Positions 19,751-29,700 of a stretch of DNA of 64,000 nt are shown piece after piece; within the stretch, counting starts at the first letter, position 1; every line of letters begins with the position of its first letter. The stretch covers positions 120,727-184,726 of the forward strand of contig CAIVPX010000052.1 of NCBI GenBank assembly GCA_903907905.1, written 5' to 3'. The DNA is from an uncultured bacterium. Its GTDB lineage: Bacteria > Pseudomonadota > Gammaproteobacteria > Burkholderiales > Burkholderiaceae_E. Position numbers and translations under genes: made by a program. Under the pieces are notes generated by a model, which ran no database searches, was not told where the DNA came from, and worked only from the letters and a program-made list of their open reading frames with translations.

Positions 19751-19831
19751 ATTCGGTCTGCGCCAGCCCGCATGCCACCGGGGCGGCGCGCGCTGACCCT
19801 GGCCCCGTTCGGCGTTGACGCGAATCGGGGC

Positions 19832-20821
19832 TCAGAAGCACACCACCGCCCGGCCCCGAACGCCCCCGCTGATCAGGGCCTCGCAATGCGCGGGCAGTTC
19901 ATCAAAGCTGATGCGGTGCACGATGCGCTCGAGCGCCTGCGGCCTCAGATTTCCGCCAGCCCCCATGCGGGTCCACGCCGACCCACGCGCGCCCACCGGA
20001 TGATTGGCGTTGACACCTGCCAGCGTGACGCTGCGCAAGATGAACGGGTAGATGGACGTGGTGAAGGTTTCGCCGGCGGCATTGCCGAAGGCGGCCACGA
20101 TGCCGCGCTGCTTCATGGTTCGCAGCACGAAGTCGAGCGGCGCACCGCCCACCGCGTCGATGCAACCCGCCCACAGTTGTTCGTCGAGCGGGCGCGTGAA
20201 TTGCGCCTGTACATCCCGCCCGACGACCCGCGCGCAGCCAATCGATTCCAAGTAGCCGGTTTCGCTGCTTTTTCCGGTCATGCCGACCACGGAAAAACCC
20301 AGCCCCGCGAGCATGCTGATCGCAAAACTGGAGCAACCGCCAGTGGCCCCGGTGACGATGACCTCGCCCTGATCGGGGCGAAGCCCATGATGCTCAAGCG
20401 CTTCGACCGCCACCGCCGAGGTGTAGGCGGCAATGCCAAGCGCCACCACCGAAAACGCATCAAAGCCCTCGGCCACCGGATACACGGAATCGGCGGGCGC
20501 TCTCACGTACTCGGAGTAGGCGCCGTCTCGGCTGATGCCGAAGGCTCGACCACCTTGCACCGTGACCCAATCGCCAGGCTTGAAGCGCGCATCGCTGGAA
20601 GACTCGACCTCGCCCGAGACCTCGATGCCGGGGATGCACGGAAACTGCTTGATGACGTTGCCCGCCCCGGTAACGGCTCGCGCGTCCTTGTAGTTGACCG
20701 CTGCGAACCGGCTTCGAATGACGACCTCCCCCTCAGCAAGCTCGTCAACGCCAAGCTCGACGACCCGACTGAAGCGCTTGCCCGAATCGTCCCGAAAGCT
20801 CTTGATCGCTTTGAACTTCAT
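19832..20821 (-). CDS. acuI: Acrylyl-CoA reductase-like quinone oxidoreductase (YhdH/YhfP family)
   Basis: 329-residue NADPH-dependent medium-chain reductase, the family of AcuI, which reduces acrylyl-CoA to propionyl-CoA. Recognised segments: FAAVNYKDARAVTG, FPCIPGIEVSGEV, DWVTVQGGRAFGISRDGAYSEY, the nucleotide-binding VIVTGATGGCSSFAISML, and IYPFILRSVTLAGVNANHP. There are no structural-zinc cysteines, as expected for this zinc-free group. It is the last gene of a five-gene leftward operon (25427 to 19832), 14 nt after a CoA-transferase gene, so reduction of an unsaturated CoA ester is a sensible role. The specific substrate is inferred from family. Confidence 0.85.
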   Translation of the reverse strand: MKFKAIKSFRDDSGKRFSRVVELGVDELAEGEVVIRSRFAAVNYKDARAVTGAGNVIKQFPCIPGIEVSGEVESSSDARFKPGDWVTVQGGRAFGISRDGAYSEYVRAPADSVYPVAEGFDAFSVVALGIAAYTSAVAVEALEHHGLRPDQGEVIVTGATGGCSSFAISMLAGLGFSVVGMTGKSSETGYLESIGCARVVGRDVQAQFTRPLDEQLWAGCIDAVGGAPLDFVLRTMKQRGIVAAFGNAAGETFTTSIYPFILRSVTLAGVNANHPVGARGSAWTRMGAGGNLRPQALERIVHRISFDELPAHCEALISGGVRGRAVVCF

Positions 20822-20835
20822 TGATTTCTTTCCTG

Positions 20836-22053
20836 TCAGGAATGACTGGAGGACGCCTGAATCGCAGACTGATCGGCGATCAGGGCCTCGATTTCGTCGG
20901 AGCTGAAGCCGTAGTCGGCGAGTACGGCACGCGAATGCTCGCCCTTGCCCGGCGGCGGGTAGTGCACCTTCGCCTGAGTGTCGCGATCGCCGAGCAGAAA
21001 GCCCGGCACGCGAAACTCGGCGCCGTTGCCAAGGCTCATCGAAACTGCCGCGTGATTGTGCTGAAACTGCTCTGACGAGGTAACCATGGCGTAGTCGGCG
21101 ACCGGCGCGCACATGATGTCGTGCGCCTCCAGCAGTGGCAGCCACTCGGCGGTTGTACGCAGCACGAACCGGGACTCGAGCAGCTCGCGCAGCGGGGCGC
21201 GGTGCCGAACCCGGGCGTCATTGTCGGCAAAGCGCGGGTCGTCCGCCACGCCCTCGCCCAACTCGAGCAGGCTGCAGAGCGCGCGCCAGCGGGGCGCCTG
21301 ATACGCCGCGACCATCATCCAGCCGTCGGCCGTGCGGTAGGCCTCGTTGGGCGCCGCATAAGGTGCGGCGCTGCCGATCCGCCGGGGCAACTCACCCGAG
21401 GCCAGGTAGGACGACACCCCCGTCAGCTGCAGCATCAGACCTGCGTTGTACATACTGACATCGAGAAACTGCCCCTTGCCGCTGCGGGCCCGTTCCTGCA
21501 GGGCCGCCAGCACGGCAACCGTCCCCAGAAAGCCGGTGGTCATATCCACCGCGGGCACCTGCACCTTGCAGGGCTCGGCGTCTTCGACACCGATCTGGCT
21601 CATGAGCCCGGTCAGCGCCTGCACCACCCCATCAACACCGGGGCGGTCCGACCACGGGCCATCCTGCCCAAAGGCCGTGACCGCACACCAGATGAGTGCG
21701 GGGTTGGCCACTGCCAGGGTCTCATAGCCCACCCCGAGCCGGCTCATGACCCCAGGGCGAAAGCTCTCGATGAGGATGTCGGCCTGCGCCGCCATCCGGT
21801 GCACGGCGGCAACCGCTGCGGGCTTCTTCAGGTCGAGCGCCAGCCCCCGCTTGTTGCGATTGAAGCTGAGGGCGACCACCGACTCGCCGTCGATCCAGGG
21901 CGGACCGATCTGCCGGCTGAGATCACCCGAGGGCGCTTCAATCTTGATGACCTCGGCGCCCATGTCGCCCAGCAGCATGCCGATGGTGGGGCCAGCGCCG
22001 ATCTGCGAGAAATCGAGAACCTTCAGGCCGCTTAATGCCTTGGCAAGACTCAT
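20836..22053 (-). CDS. CaiB/BaiF family CoA-transferase (class III)
   Basis: 405-residue CoA-transferase of usual family length. It shows LKVLDFSQIGAGPTIGMLLGD, GAEVIKIEAPSGD, LSFNRNKRGLALDLK, ILIESFRPGVMSRLG and TAFGQDGPWSDRPGVDGVVQA; Asp141 is the likely catalytic residue. It lies 3 nt after the Bug gene stop and 14 nt before the AcuI-like gene, which makes co-transcription nearly certain. In the operon it follows an acyl-CoA synthetase, so it may pass CoA from a first ester to an incoming acid. It is a distant relative of the copy at 15700-16806. Confidence 0.92.
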   Translation of the reverse strand: MSLAKALSGLKVLDFSQIGAGPTIGMLLGDMGAEVIKIEAPSGDLSRQIGPPWIDGESVVALSFNRNKRGLALDLKKPAAVAAVHRMAAQADILIESFRPGVMSRLGVGYETLAVANPALIWCAVTAFGQDGPWSDRPGVDGVVQALTGLMSQIGVEDAEPCKVQVPAVDMTTGFLGTVAVLAALQERARSGKGQFLDVSMYNAGLMLQLTGVSSYLASGELPRRIGSAAPYAAPNEAYRTADGWMMVAAYQAPRWRALCSLLELGEGVADDPRFADNDARVRHRAPLRELLESRFVLRTTAEWLPLLEAHDIMCAPVADYAMVTSSEQFQHNHAAVSMSLGNGAEFRVPGFLLGDRDTQAKVHYPPPGKGEHSRAVLADYGFSSDEIEALIADQSAIQASSSHS

Positions 22054-22056
22054 GAC

Positions 22057-23049
22057 TCACTCGATCCGGATACCGGTCTCGCGACCGATTTGCTGCCAGC
22101 GCAACACATCTCGCCGGATCAAGGCTTGCGCGTCTGCCGGGCCAATATAGCCGGGTTGAAAGCCCTGCCCAACCATTCGATCCCGGGTCTCTGCGGACTC
22201 AATGATCTTTCGAAGCTCGTCGGCGAGCCGCGTGACCGCCTCGGCGGGCGTCCCGACGGGCGCAAGGATGGAGTACCAGAGCGGCACGTCGTAGCCAGGT
22301 ACACCCGACTCGGCAACCGTGGGCACCTCCGGCATCAGGGGCGAGCGACTGCCAGTGGCCACCGCGAGGGCTCGCAGCTTTCCCGACTGAACGTGCGGCG
22401 CCACCGAGGCCAGGGTGGCAAACGCCGCCTGAACCTGACCGCCCAACAGATCGGCCATGGCGGGACCCGTACCCTTGTAAGGAATATGAACCACGTCGGC
22501 TCCGGCCAGCCGGTTGAACAGTTCGAACGCCAGATGCTGAGGGGTGCCGTTGCCCGGCGTACCGTGATTGAGCTTGCCCGGCTGAGTCTTGGCCAGCGCA
22601 ATGAATTCAGCGACATTGCGAACCGGCAACGAGGGATGCACCACCAGCAGCATGGGCACCGACGCCGCCAGCGCGATGGGTGTGAAGTGTTTTTCAATGT
22701 CGAAGGGCAGTTTCTGACCCAGGCCCGGATTGATCGTGACCTGGTTGGAGGCGATCACGATGGTGTACCCATCGGCAGGCGCACGCGCAGCCTGATCGGT
22801 GCCCAGATTACCGCCTGCACCCGGGCGGTTGTCGATCACGACCGATTCACCGAGCGCATCGGCCAGTTTCGGACCGAGCATGCGAGCAAGAATGTCGTTG
22901 CCGCCACCCGGCGGGAACGGCACGATGAAGCGGATGGGCTTGTTGGGAAAGCGGCCCGAAGCGGTTTGCGCCTCAGCATGGGAAGCGCCCCCCGCCAAGA
23001 CCGATGCGGCCAAGACGGCCATCCCCCAACGCCTTCTGATCTGATTCAT
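22057..23049 (-). CDS. Bug/TctC-family periplasmic solute receptor
   Basis: 330-residue secreted receptor with signal peptide ending near SHAEAQT. Bug features: FPNKPIRFIVPFPPGGGND, VIDNRPGAGGNLGTDQAARAPADGYT, IPYKGTGPAMADLLGGQVQAAF and VAESGVPGYDV. A longer reading from 23088 is possible, but the ATG at 23049 gives the normal leader (MNQIRRRWGMAVLA). Third gene of the operon acyl-CoA synthetase, carbonic anhydrase, Bug, CaiB, AcuI-like, 84 nt after the carbonic anhydrase gene. It probably captures the acid that the operon converts to a CoA ester (inference). Confidence 0.92.
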   Translation of the reverse strand: MNQIRRRWGMAVLAASVLAGGASHAEAQTASGRFPNKPIRFIVPFPPGGGNDILARMLGPKLADALGESVVIDNRPGAGGNLGTDQAARAPADGYTIVIASNQVTINPGLGQKLPFDIEKHFTPIALAASVPMLLVVHPSLPVRNVAEFIALAKTQPGKLNHGTPGNGTPQHLAFELFNRLAGADVVHIPYKGTGPAMADLLGGQVQAAFATLASVAPHVQSGKLRALAVATGSRSPLMPEVPTVAESGVPGYDVPLWYSILAPVGTPAEAVTRLADELRKIIESAETRDRMVGQGFQPGYIGPADAQALIRRDVLRWQQIGRETGIRIE

Positions 23050-23133
23050 CAACGGTCTCCCCCCTCTCTTTGGCCTTTCCGTCGCCACGGGCGTCCCACG
23101 GTACGCCGGCCGCCCACCGGACGCTGCATGCCC

Positions 23134-23808
23134 TCAGTCGCCGTCCCGTTGGCTTCGCCAGCGGCTTTGCAAACGCTCGAGCGCATGCTCGAAGGCCGGC
23201 CCGACATCATCCTTGCAGGTGGCGGTCATACTCAAGTCCTTGAGTAGCCCGTTTTGCAGACCGTAGACCCACCCATGCACCACCACGGTCTGTCCGCGCT
23301 GCCAGGCGTCGCGCACGATGGTGGTCCGGCAGACATTGCGCGCTTGCTCCAGCACGTTGAGCTCGACCAGCGCATCCACGCGAAGGTGATCATCGATCTC
23401 CGCCAGAAAATCCTGATATGTGTCGCGCACATCCTGAACATGCCGTAGCCAGTTGTCGACCAGGCCAGCCCGCTGGTTATACATCGCAGCCCTTACGCCC
23501 CCGCAGTTGCTGTGGCCCACCACGATGATGTGCTGGACGCCCAGCACGTCCACCGCGTATTGAATGACGCTCAGGGCATTGAGGTCGGAATGCACCAGCA
23601 CGTTGGCCACATTGCGGTGAACGAACAGCTCGCCGGGCAGCAGGTCGACCAGTTCATTGGCGGGAACCCGGCTATCCGCACAGCCCAGCCACATGTACCG
23701 AGGTTGTTGCTGGGACAGCAGGCCCGTGAAAAAGCCGGGGCTGCGCGCCTCGGTGCGCTGCGCCCACTCGCGATTACGCTCAAACAGCTGGGACAGGTCC
23801 TGGCTCAT
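23134..23808 (-). CDS. can: Beta-class carbonic anhydrase
   Basis: 224-residue zinc enzyme interconverting CO2 and bicarbonate in the cytoplasm. The zinc ligands and active-site residues are visible: Cys43, Asp45 and Arg47 in WLGCADSRVPA, and His99 and Cys102 in VVGHSNCGGVRAAM. GELFVHRNVANVL is also typical. The start overlaps the stop of the acyl-CoA synthetase gene by 4 nt (ATGA), implying translational coupling. A carbonic anhydrase inside a CoA-ester operon suggests that a bicarbonate-using or CO2-releasing step belongs to the pathway, although it could equally be the housekeeping enzyme. Confidence 0.95.
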   Translation of the reverse strand: MSQDLSQLFERNREWAQRTEARSPGFFTGLLSQQQPRYMWLGCADSRVPANELVDLLPGELFVHRNVANVLVHSDLNALSVIQYAVDVLGVQHIIVVGHSNCGGVRAAMYNQRAGLVDNWLRHVQDVRDTYQDFLAEIDDHLRVDALVELNVLEQARNVCRTTIVRDAWQRGQTVVVHGWVYGLQNGLLKDLSMTATCKDDVGPAFEHALERLQSRWRSQRDGD

Positions 23809-25427
23809 GACAACTCGGCGACCGCCGCATCGACCAGCCGCGCCTTGGCCACCTTGCCGCTGGCCAGCCGCGGCAGTTGTTCGTTCGTGCGGAACAGGAC
23901 GTGGTGGGGTACCTTGAAGGAGGCGGCGCGTGCCTTGACGAAGTCTTTCAGCGCCTGCTCGGAGATGGCCTCTTCGGCCACCACGAACGCAACAATCAGC
24001 TGGCCACGCCGCGCATCGGGAACGGGCACCACGTGCGCATCGCGCACCTGCGCGTGCTGCGCAAGCAACTGCTCGATCTCGATCGGCGAGACATTGATGC
24101 CACCGGTCTTGATGATCTCCTTGATACGTGAATGAAACACAAAGCGCCCCTCGGGGTCGAGTGAGGCCAGATCGCCGGTATCGAAGAAACCGTCGGCGCG
24201 GATCGCCCGTGCGCTCTCCTGATCGTTGCGGTAGTAGCCCGGCGTGGTGAAGCCCTTTACCAGCACCAGCCCGGGCTCGCCAGCCGCCTTCGGTTCGCCC
24301 GTCACCGGGTCGACGATCTTCAGCGCCATGCCCGGCAAGGCCCGACCGTGCGTGTGCAGTTTGACCTCCACCGGGTCATCGGCCTCGTGGACCGTGCAGT
24401 GGCCGTAGGTTTCGGTAAGCCCATAGGCGCCGCAGGCGAAGTTCATCTTCATCTCGACCAGCGTCAGCCGCTTGTACTCAGGCGTCATGCCGGCATTGCC
24501 CTTTTTCAGGCTGCCGATCCGGCTTTGCCGATAATCCGGATGATCCAGAATCGCCAGCGTCATGTTGCCTGTACCGTAGTACACCGAGGCTTCGGTGCGC
24601 TCGACCACCTGGATGGTTTTGCCAGGGTCGAAGGCGCCCTGCAGCACCAGGGTCGCCCCATGGGTGAAGGTAACGGGCCAGGCATTCGCCGCGCCCAGCG
24701 CGTAAAACAGAGGGGTGCCCACCCACACCCTGTCCTCAGGCGTGACCAGGCGTCGAACGCCCATATCCCAACCGTTTCCGACCACACCGCCATGGGTGAG
24801 CATGACGCCCTTGGGCTCGGAGGTGCTGCCCGAGGTGTAGAGGATGAAGGCCGTGTCCTGCGCTTGCACCGCCTCAAGCGCTACCCGCTCGACACCCGAC
24901 GGCTGGCCAGCGCCCAGTCCCCTGAACTCATCCCAGCCGAAGGTACCTGGCAGACTACGCCCCAGCACCACCACCGATCGGAGTTTGTCGAAGCCGGGCA
25001 ACGAAAGCTGACCCGCGGTACCGGTCGCCAAAGTGGGAAACACTTCCTGGAGCACCGAGGCAAAGTCCTGTTTGAGGAAACGGTCCAGGCACACAAAGAC
25101 GGAAATGCCGCAGTGTCTGGCGGTCCACTCGATCTCGCTGCGCTTGTACCAGGTGTTGAAGGGCACGAATACCGCGCCCGCGCAGGCCGCGCCCACCGCC
25201 ATCATGACCCACTCGGGCTGATTGCCGAGTAAGGCGCCCACCTTATCGCCAGGCTTGACGCCCAGCGCGATCAGACTGCGCGCAATCGCAAACGCCTCGT
25301 CCCGAAGCTCACGGTAGCTGATGGCCTCGCCGTCGTAAAAGATGGCGGGATGCCCGGGCTGGCGCTCGGCCAGCTCATCGAACACCCCGGCAATGGTTCG
25401 ACTGGCGGGTCTGACGAAAATGGACAC
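23805..25427 (-). CDS. Acyl-CoA synthetase (AMP-forming, class I adenylate-forming enzyme)
   Basis: 540-residue ligase that activates a carboxylic acid with ATP and CoA. Motifs in order: YTSGSTSEPKGVMLTH (P-loop, about residue 195), GAYGLTETYGHCTVHE, FFDTGDLASLDPEGRFVFHSR, KTGGINVSPIEIEQLL and the C-terminal PRLASGKVAKARL with the adenylation lysine. The frame opens to 25532, but a GTG at 25427 with AGGAG 8 nt upstream gives the normal N-terminus, so it is preferred. First gene of the leftward five-gene operon, divergent from the efflux operon. Substrate specificity is unclear; it resembles long/medium-chain FadD- and CaiC-like ligases. Confidence 0.9.
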   Translation of the reverse strand: MSIFVRPASRTIAGVFDELAERQPGHPAIFYDGEAISYRELRDEAFAIARSLIALGVKPGDKVGALLGNQPEWVMMAVGAACAGAVFVPFNTWYKRSEIEWTARHCGISVFVCLDRFLKQDFASVLQEVFPTLATGTAGQLSLPGFDKLRSVVVLGRSLPGTFGWDEFRGLGAGQPSGVERVALEAVQAQDTAFILYTSGSTSEPKGVMLTHGGVVGNGWDMGVRRLVTPEDRVWVGTPLFYALGAANAWPVTFTHGATLVLQGAFDPGKTIQVVERTEASVYYGTGNMTLAILDHPDYRQSRIGSLKKGNAGMTPEYKRLTLVEMKMNFACGAYGLTETYGHCTVHEADDPVEVKLHTHGRALPGMALKIVDPVTGEPKAAGEPGLVLVKGFTTPGYYRNDQESARAIRADGFFDTGDLASLDPEGRFVFHSRIKEIIKTGGINVSPIEIEQLLAQHAQVRDAHVVPVPDARRGQLIVAFVVAEEAISEQALKDFVKARAASFKVPHHVLFRTNEQLPRLASGKVAKARLVDAAVAELS

Positions 25428-25558
25428 GAAGAGGCTCCTGCTCTCGGCATGGACCTTCACTTTGCCATGCGTGGATCCGAAGTATAGGGGGAGCCGGCGC
25501 CCCAGCCCGGGTCGGGGGATCGGCAGGTACAATCGCGCGTTTCGTTCCGAGATCGGTC
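25428..25558. promoter_or_regulatory. Divergent promoter region between acyl-CoA operon and RND efflux operon
   Basis: 131 nt separating the GTG start of the acyl-CoA synthetase from the ATG of the efflux adaptor. Both operons must start here. No local repressor gene (TetR type) accompanies the efflux genes, and no operator palindrome was recognised. Confidence 0.4.
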
Positions 25559-26785
25559 ATGACCGTCGACACTATTTCCGATCGCGCGCGATTGGGCGCC
25601 AAACTCAAGGGTCTGCTTACGCTCGCCTGCGTGCTGCTTGCCGCTTGCGGCCCGTCGGGCCCGACCAATGCGCCGACCTCGCCGCCTGCCTCACCGCCTC
25701 CGCCCGAAGTGGGTGTCATTACTGTCGCGCTGGGCGAAGTGGGGCTCACCGAGGAACTGCCGGGTCGGGTGGAGTCGACCCGGGTGGCCCAGGTCAGGGC
25801 CCGGGCCGCCGGCATCGTGCAGCAACGCCTCTTCAAGGAAGGGGCCGATGTGAAGGCGGGGCAGGCACTCTTCAAGATTGATGCTGCGCCCTACGAAGCC
25901 GCGCTGGCGAGCGCCCAGGCAGGCCTCGCCCGAGCCCAGGCCAACCTCGGCCAGGCCCGGTCGCTCGCCGAGCGCTATCGTCCCCTGGTTGAAGCCAACG
26001 CCGTGAGCAAGCAGGACTACGCCAACGCGGTCGGTGCTCAAAAGCAGGCCGAGGCTGAGGTGCTTGCGGCTCAGGCTGCTGTGCAGACGGCACAGATCAA
26101 CCTGGGGTACACGCAGGTCAATGCACCTATTTCCGGGCGTATCGGCCGGGCGCTGGTCACCGAGGGGGCGCTGGTCGGTCAGGGCGAGGCCACGCCGCTC
26201 GCGCTGGTTCAACAGATTGACCCGGTCTTCGTCAACTTCACTCAGTCGGCCAACGAAGCCCTGCGTCTTCGTCGCAATTTCGAGGCCGGAAAACTCAAGC
26301 GCGCCAGCGGCAGCGACGCGGCGTCTGTCCGCATCATTCTGGATGACGGCAGTGAGCACCCCCAGCCCGGCACCCTCCTCTTTTCCGACCTCTCGGTCGA
26401 TCCGGGTAGTGGTCAGGTCACCCTGCGTGCCGAAGTGCCCAACCCCGGGGGTCGGTTGCTGCCGGGACTTTACGTTCGCGTTCGTATCGAGCAGGCCAAG
26501 GCAGCCGACGCCGTCCTGTTGCCGCAGCAGGCTGTCACGCGCTCAAACCAGGGCGACACGGTGATGGTCGTCGCCCCGGACGGCAAGGTCTCGACCCGCG
26601 CCGTTCGGGTGGGCGCCTCACAGCAAGGTCGTTGGGTGGTGCTGGAAGGGCTCAAGGCGGGTGAACTCGTAATGGTGGAAGGCTTCCAGAAACTTCGACC
26701 CAATCAGCCCGTCAAGCCCATGCCCTGGACAGATCCACGCGCCGGCGCGGTGAGTGCGGCGGCCGCGCCGTCTGCCAAGCCCTGA
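25559..26785 (+). CDS. RND efflux periplasmic adaptor (AcrA/MexA family lipoprotein)
   Basis: 408-residue membrane fusion protein linking an RND pump to its outer-membrane channel. The leader ends in a lipobox LLAAC with Cys30, so it should be inner-membrane anchored by lipid. The order is as in AcrA: barrel strand segment, lipoyl half (VRARAAGIVQQRLFKEGADVKAGQALF), a helical hairpin rich in Ala/Gln/Glu, second lipoyl half (NAPISGRIGRALVTEGALV), then the beta-barrel and membrane-proximal strands ending near VEGFQKLRPNQPVKP. It begins a three-gene operon; the pump gene starts 9 nt downstream. Substrates could be drugs, bile-type compounds or solvents. Confidence 0.95.
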   Translation: MTVDTISDRARLGAKLKGLLTLACVLLAACGPSGPTNAPTSPPASPPPPEVGVITVALGEVGLTEELPGRVESTRVAQVRARAAGIVQQRLFKEGADVKAGQALFKIDAAPYEAALASAQAGLARAQANLGQARSLAERYRPLVEANAVSKQDYANAVGAQKQAEAEVLAAQAAVQTAQINLGYTQVNAPISGRIGRALVTEGALVGQGEATPLALVQQIDPVFVNFTQSANEALRLRRNFEAGKLKRASGSDAASVRIILDDGSEHPQPGTLLFSDLSVDPGSGQVTLRAEVPNPGGRLLPGLYVRVRIEQAKAADAVLLPQQAVTRSNQGDTVMVVAPDGKVSTRAVRVGASQQGRWVVLEGLKAGELVMVEGFQKLRPNQPVKPMPWTDPRAGAVSAAAAPSAKP

Positions 26786-26794
26786 GGACGGCAG

Positions 26795-29700
26795 ATGGCC
26801 AAATTCTTCATCGACCGACCCATCTTCGCCTGGGTCATTGCGCTCTTCATCATCGTCGGGGGCTGCGTCGCAATCGTGCAATTGCCGGTCGCCCAGTACC
26901 CACCGGTGGCCCCGCCCTCGATCGTTGTGACCGCGGTCTACCCGGGCGCCTCGGCGCGTACGCTCGAAGAAAGCGTGATCAGCGTGATCGAGCAGGAGAT
27001 GAACGGCTCGCCGGGTCTCATCTACATGGAGTCCATCACCCAGTCCAATGGCCTGGGCACCATCACCCTCAGCTTCCAGCCCGGCACGAACGCTGATCTG
27101 GCTCAGGTGGACGTGCAGAACAGGCTGTCCCGCGCCACGCCCCGATTGCCTCAGGCGGTGACCCAGCAGGGGGTGCGCGTTGAAAAGTCGCGATCCAACT
27201 TCCTGCTGTTTGCCATCCTCTACTCCGACGACGGCTCGCGAAACCCAGTCGAACTGGGTGACTACGCCTCGCGCAGTGTCCTGCCTGAAATTCAGCGCGT
27301 CCCCGGCGTCGGCCAGGCGCAACTCTTCGGCACCGAGCAGGCGATGCGGATCTGGATCGACCCGCAGAAGCTGGTCGCCTATAACCTCTCGGCTGCCGAC
27401 GTCAACACTGCTATCCGGCAACAAAACGCTCAGGTGTCCTCGGGCTCGATCGGCGAATTACCCATCGTTGCGGGCCAGGGTATCTCCGCCAACGTGGTGG
27501 TGACCGGCCAGCTTGGCACGACACAGCAGTTCGGCGACATCGTGCTCAAGGCCAACCCCGATGGCTCCACCGTCAGACTGCGCGACGTGGCCCGCGTGGA
27601 ACTCAACGCCCAGACCTTTGCCACCTCGGCCCGCCTGAATGGCCGGCCCTCCACCGGGATCGGGGTACAGCTGTCGCCCTCGGGTAATGCGCTGGCCACT
27701 GCCGACGCCATTCGCGCACGCATGGCACAGCTCGCGCCCTACTTCCCGCCTGGCGTCAAATGGGAAATTCCTTACGACAGCTCGCGCTTCGTTCGGATCT
27801 CGATCGGGCAGGTCGTGCAGACCCTCTTTGAGGCGGTCGGCCTGGTGTTCCTGGTGATGTACCTCTTTCTGCAGAGCTGGCGCTACACGCTCATCCCCAC
27901 GCTGGTCGTGCCGGTCGCGCTGCTGGGCACGTTCGCCACACTCATTGCACTGGGTTATTCGATCAATGTGCTCACCATGTTCGGCATGGTGCTGGTCATC
28001 GGCATCGTGGTCGATGACGCCATCGTGGTGGTGGAAAACGTCGAGCGCATCATGAGCCAGGAAGGGCTCAGCCCGCGCGAAGCCACCCGCAAGGCCATGG
28101 ACCAGATTCAGGGCGCCATCATCGGCGTCACGGTCGTACTCGTGTCGGTGTTCGTCCCGCTGGCCTTTTTTGCCGGCTCCACCGGCAACATCTACCGGCA
28201 GTTCGCCACCGTCATGGTGGCCTCGATCGGCTTTTCCGCCTTCCTCGCGCTGTCGCTCACGCCGGCACTGTGCGCGACCCTGCTCAAGCCCGTCGAGGCC
28301 GGGCATCACATGGCACGTCGGGGCCCCTTTGGTCTCTTCAACCGATTTTTCGACAGCACCGCCAAGGGCTATGGCGGCATGGTCGGTGCCATGCTCAAAC
28401 GTGCGCCCTGGTACCTGGTGCTGTATGCGTCCATCATCGGCGCGGCAGTCCACGTCTACAACCGGCTGCCCACTTCGTTTCTGCCCTCCGAGGATCAGGG
28501 CTCCATCCTGGTCAACGTCCAGTTGCCGCCTGGCGCAACCCTCGACCGCACGCGCGGCGTGATCGAGCAGATCGAAGCCTGGATGCTCAAGCAACCCGAG
28601 GTGCAAAGCATGGTCGGCGTGCTGGGCTTCTCGTTTTCGGGTCAGGGGCAGAACGCTGCACTGGCCTTCGTGACGCTCAAGGACTGGAAGGAGCGCCCCG
28701 GGCCGGAGCAGTCGGCCCAGGCCCTCGCCGCTCGTGCTTTCGGCGCCCTTATGCCAATCCGAGATGCCTTCATTTTCCCGCTCAGCCCACCGCCCATCCC
28801 CGAACTGGGGGTCGCCGCCGGCTTCAGCTTCCGTCTTCAGGATCGGGGTGGCGCTGGCCGGGACGCGCTGATTGCGGCACGCAACCAGTTGCTGGGCATG
28901 GCCGCCCAGAGCAAGGTGCTCGCGCAGGTGCGCCCCGATGGCCTCGAGGACGCGCCGCAACTGCAGGTCGACATTGATCGCGACCTGGCCAACGCGCTCG
29001 GGGTGAGCTTTGAAGCCATCAACCTCACCCTGTCGACGGCGCTCGGCTCTGCCTATGTGAACGACTTTCCTAGCCGGGGGCGTCTGCAGCGCGTCATTGT
29101 TCAGGCCGATGCACCGGCCCGGATGCAGCCGGAAGATCTCCTGCGACTCAATGTGATCAGCAACCAGGGCAAGGCGGTCCCCTTGTCAGCCTTCGCCACC
29201 ACCCGCTGGATCATGGGCGCGACGCAAATGGTCCGATACAACGGCTATCCCTCCATGCGCATCTCGGGCGGACCGGCCCCGGGCTACAGCACCGGCGCCG
29301 CGATGGCCGAAATGGAGCGCCTCGCCCAGCAGTTGCCCAACGGCTTCGGATTCGAGTGGACCGGCCAGTCCCGCGAGGAAAAGCTCGCCGGCTCGCAGGC
29401 CATGGTCCTTTACGGTTTTGCCATCCTGGCAGTGTTCCTGTGTCTGGCAGCGCTCTATGAAAGCTGGTCGATTCCCTTTGCGGTCATCACGGTGGTTCCT
29501 CTGGGTGTTCTCGGGGTGCTGGTGGCCACCTTGTTGCGGGGCTATGCCAACGATATCTATTTCCAGGTCGGCCTCATCACCATCATCGGCCTCTCGGCCA
29601 AGAACGCCATTCTGATCATCGAGTTCGCCAAGGAGTTGCAGGAGCAGGGCAAGAGCGCCATGGAAGCCGCCATTGAAGCCGCCCATCTGCGCTTTCGCCC

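Noticed and set aside
27458..28960. 500-residue open frame antisense to the RND pump gene
   Set aside because: It is rich in His, Asp and Arg, has no recognisable domain, and lies opposite an intact AcrB-type gene; a GC-rich shadow frame.
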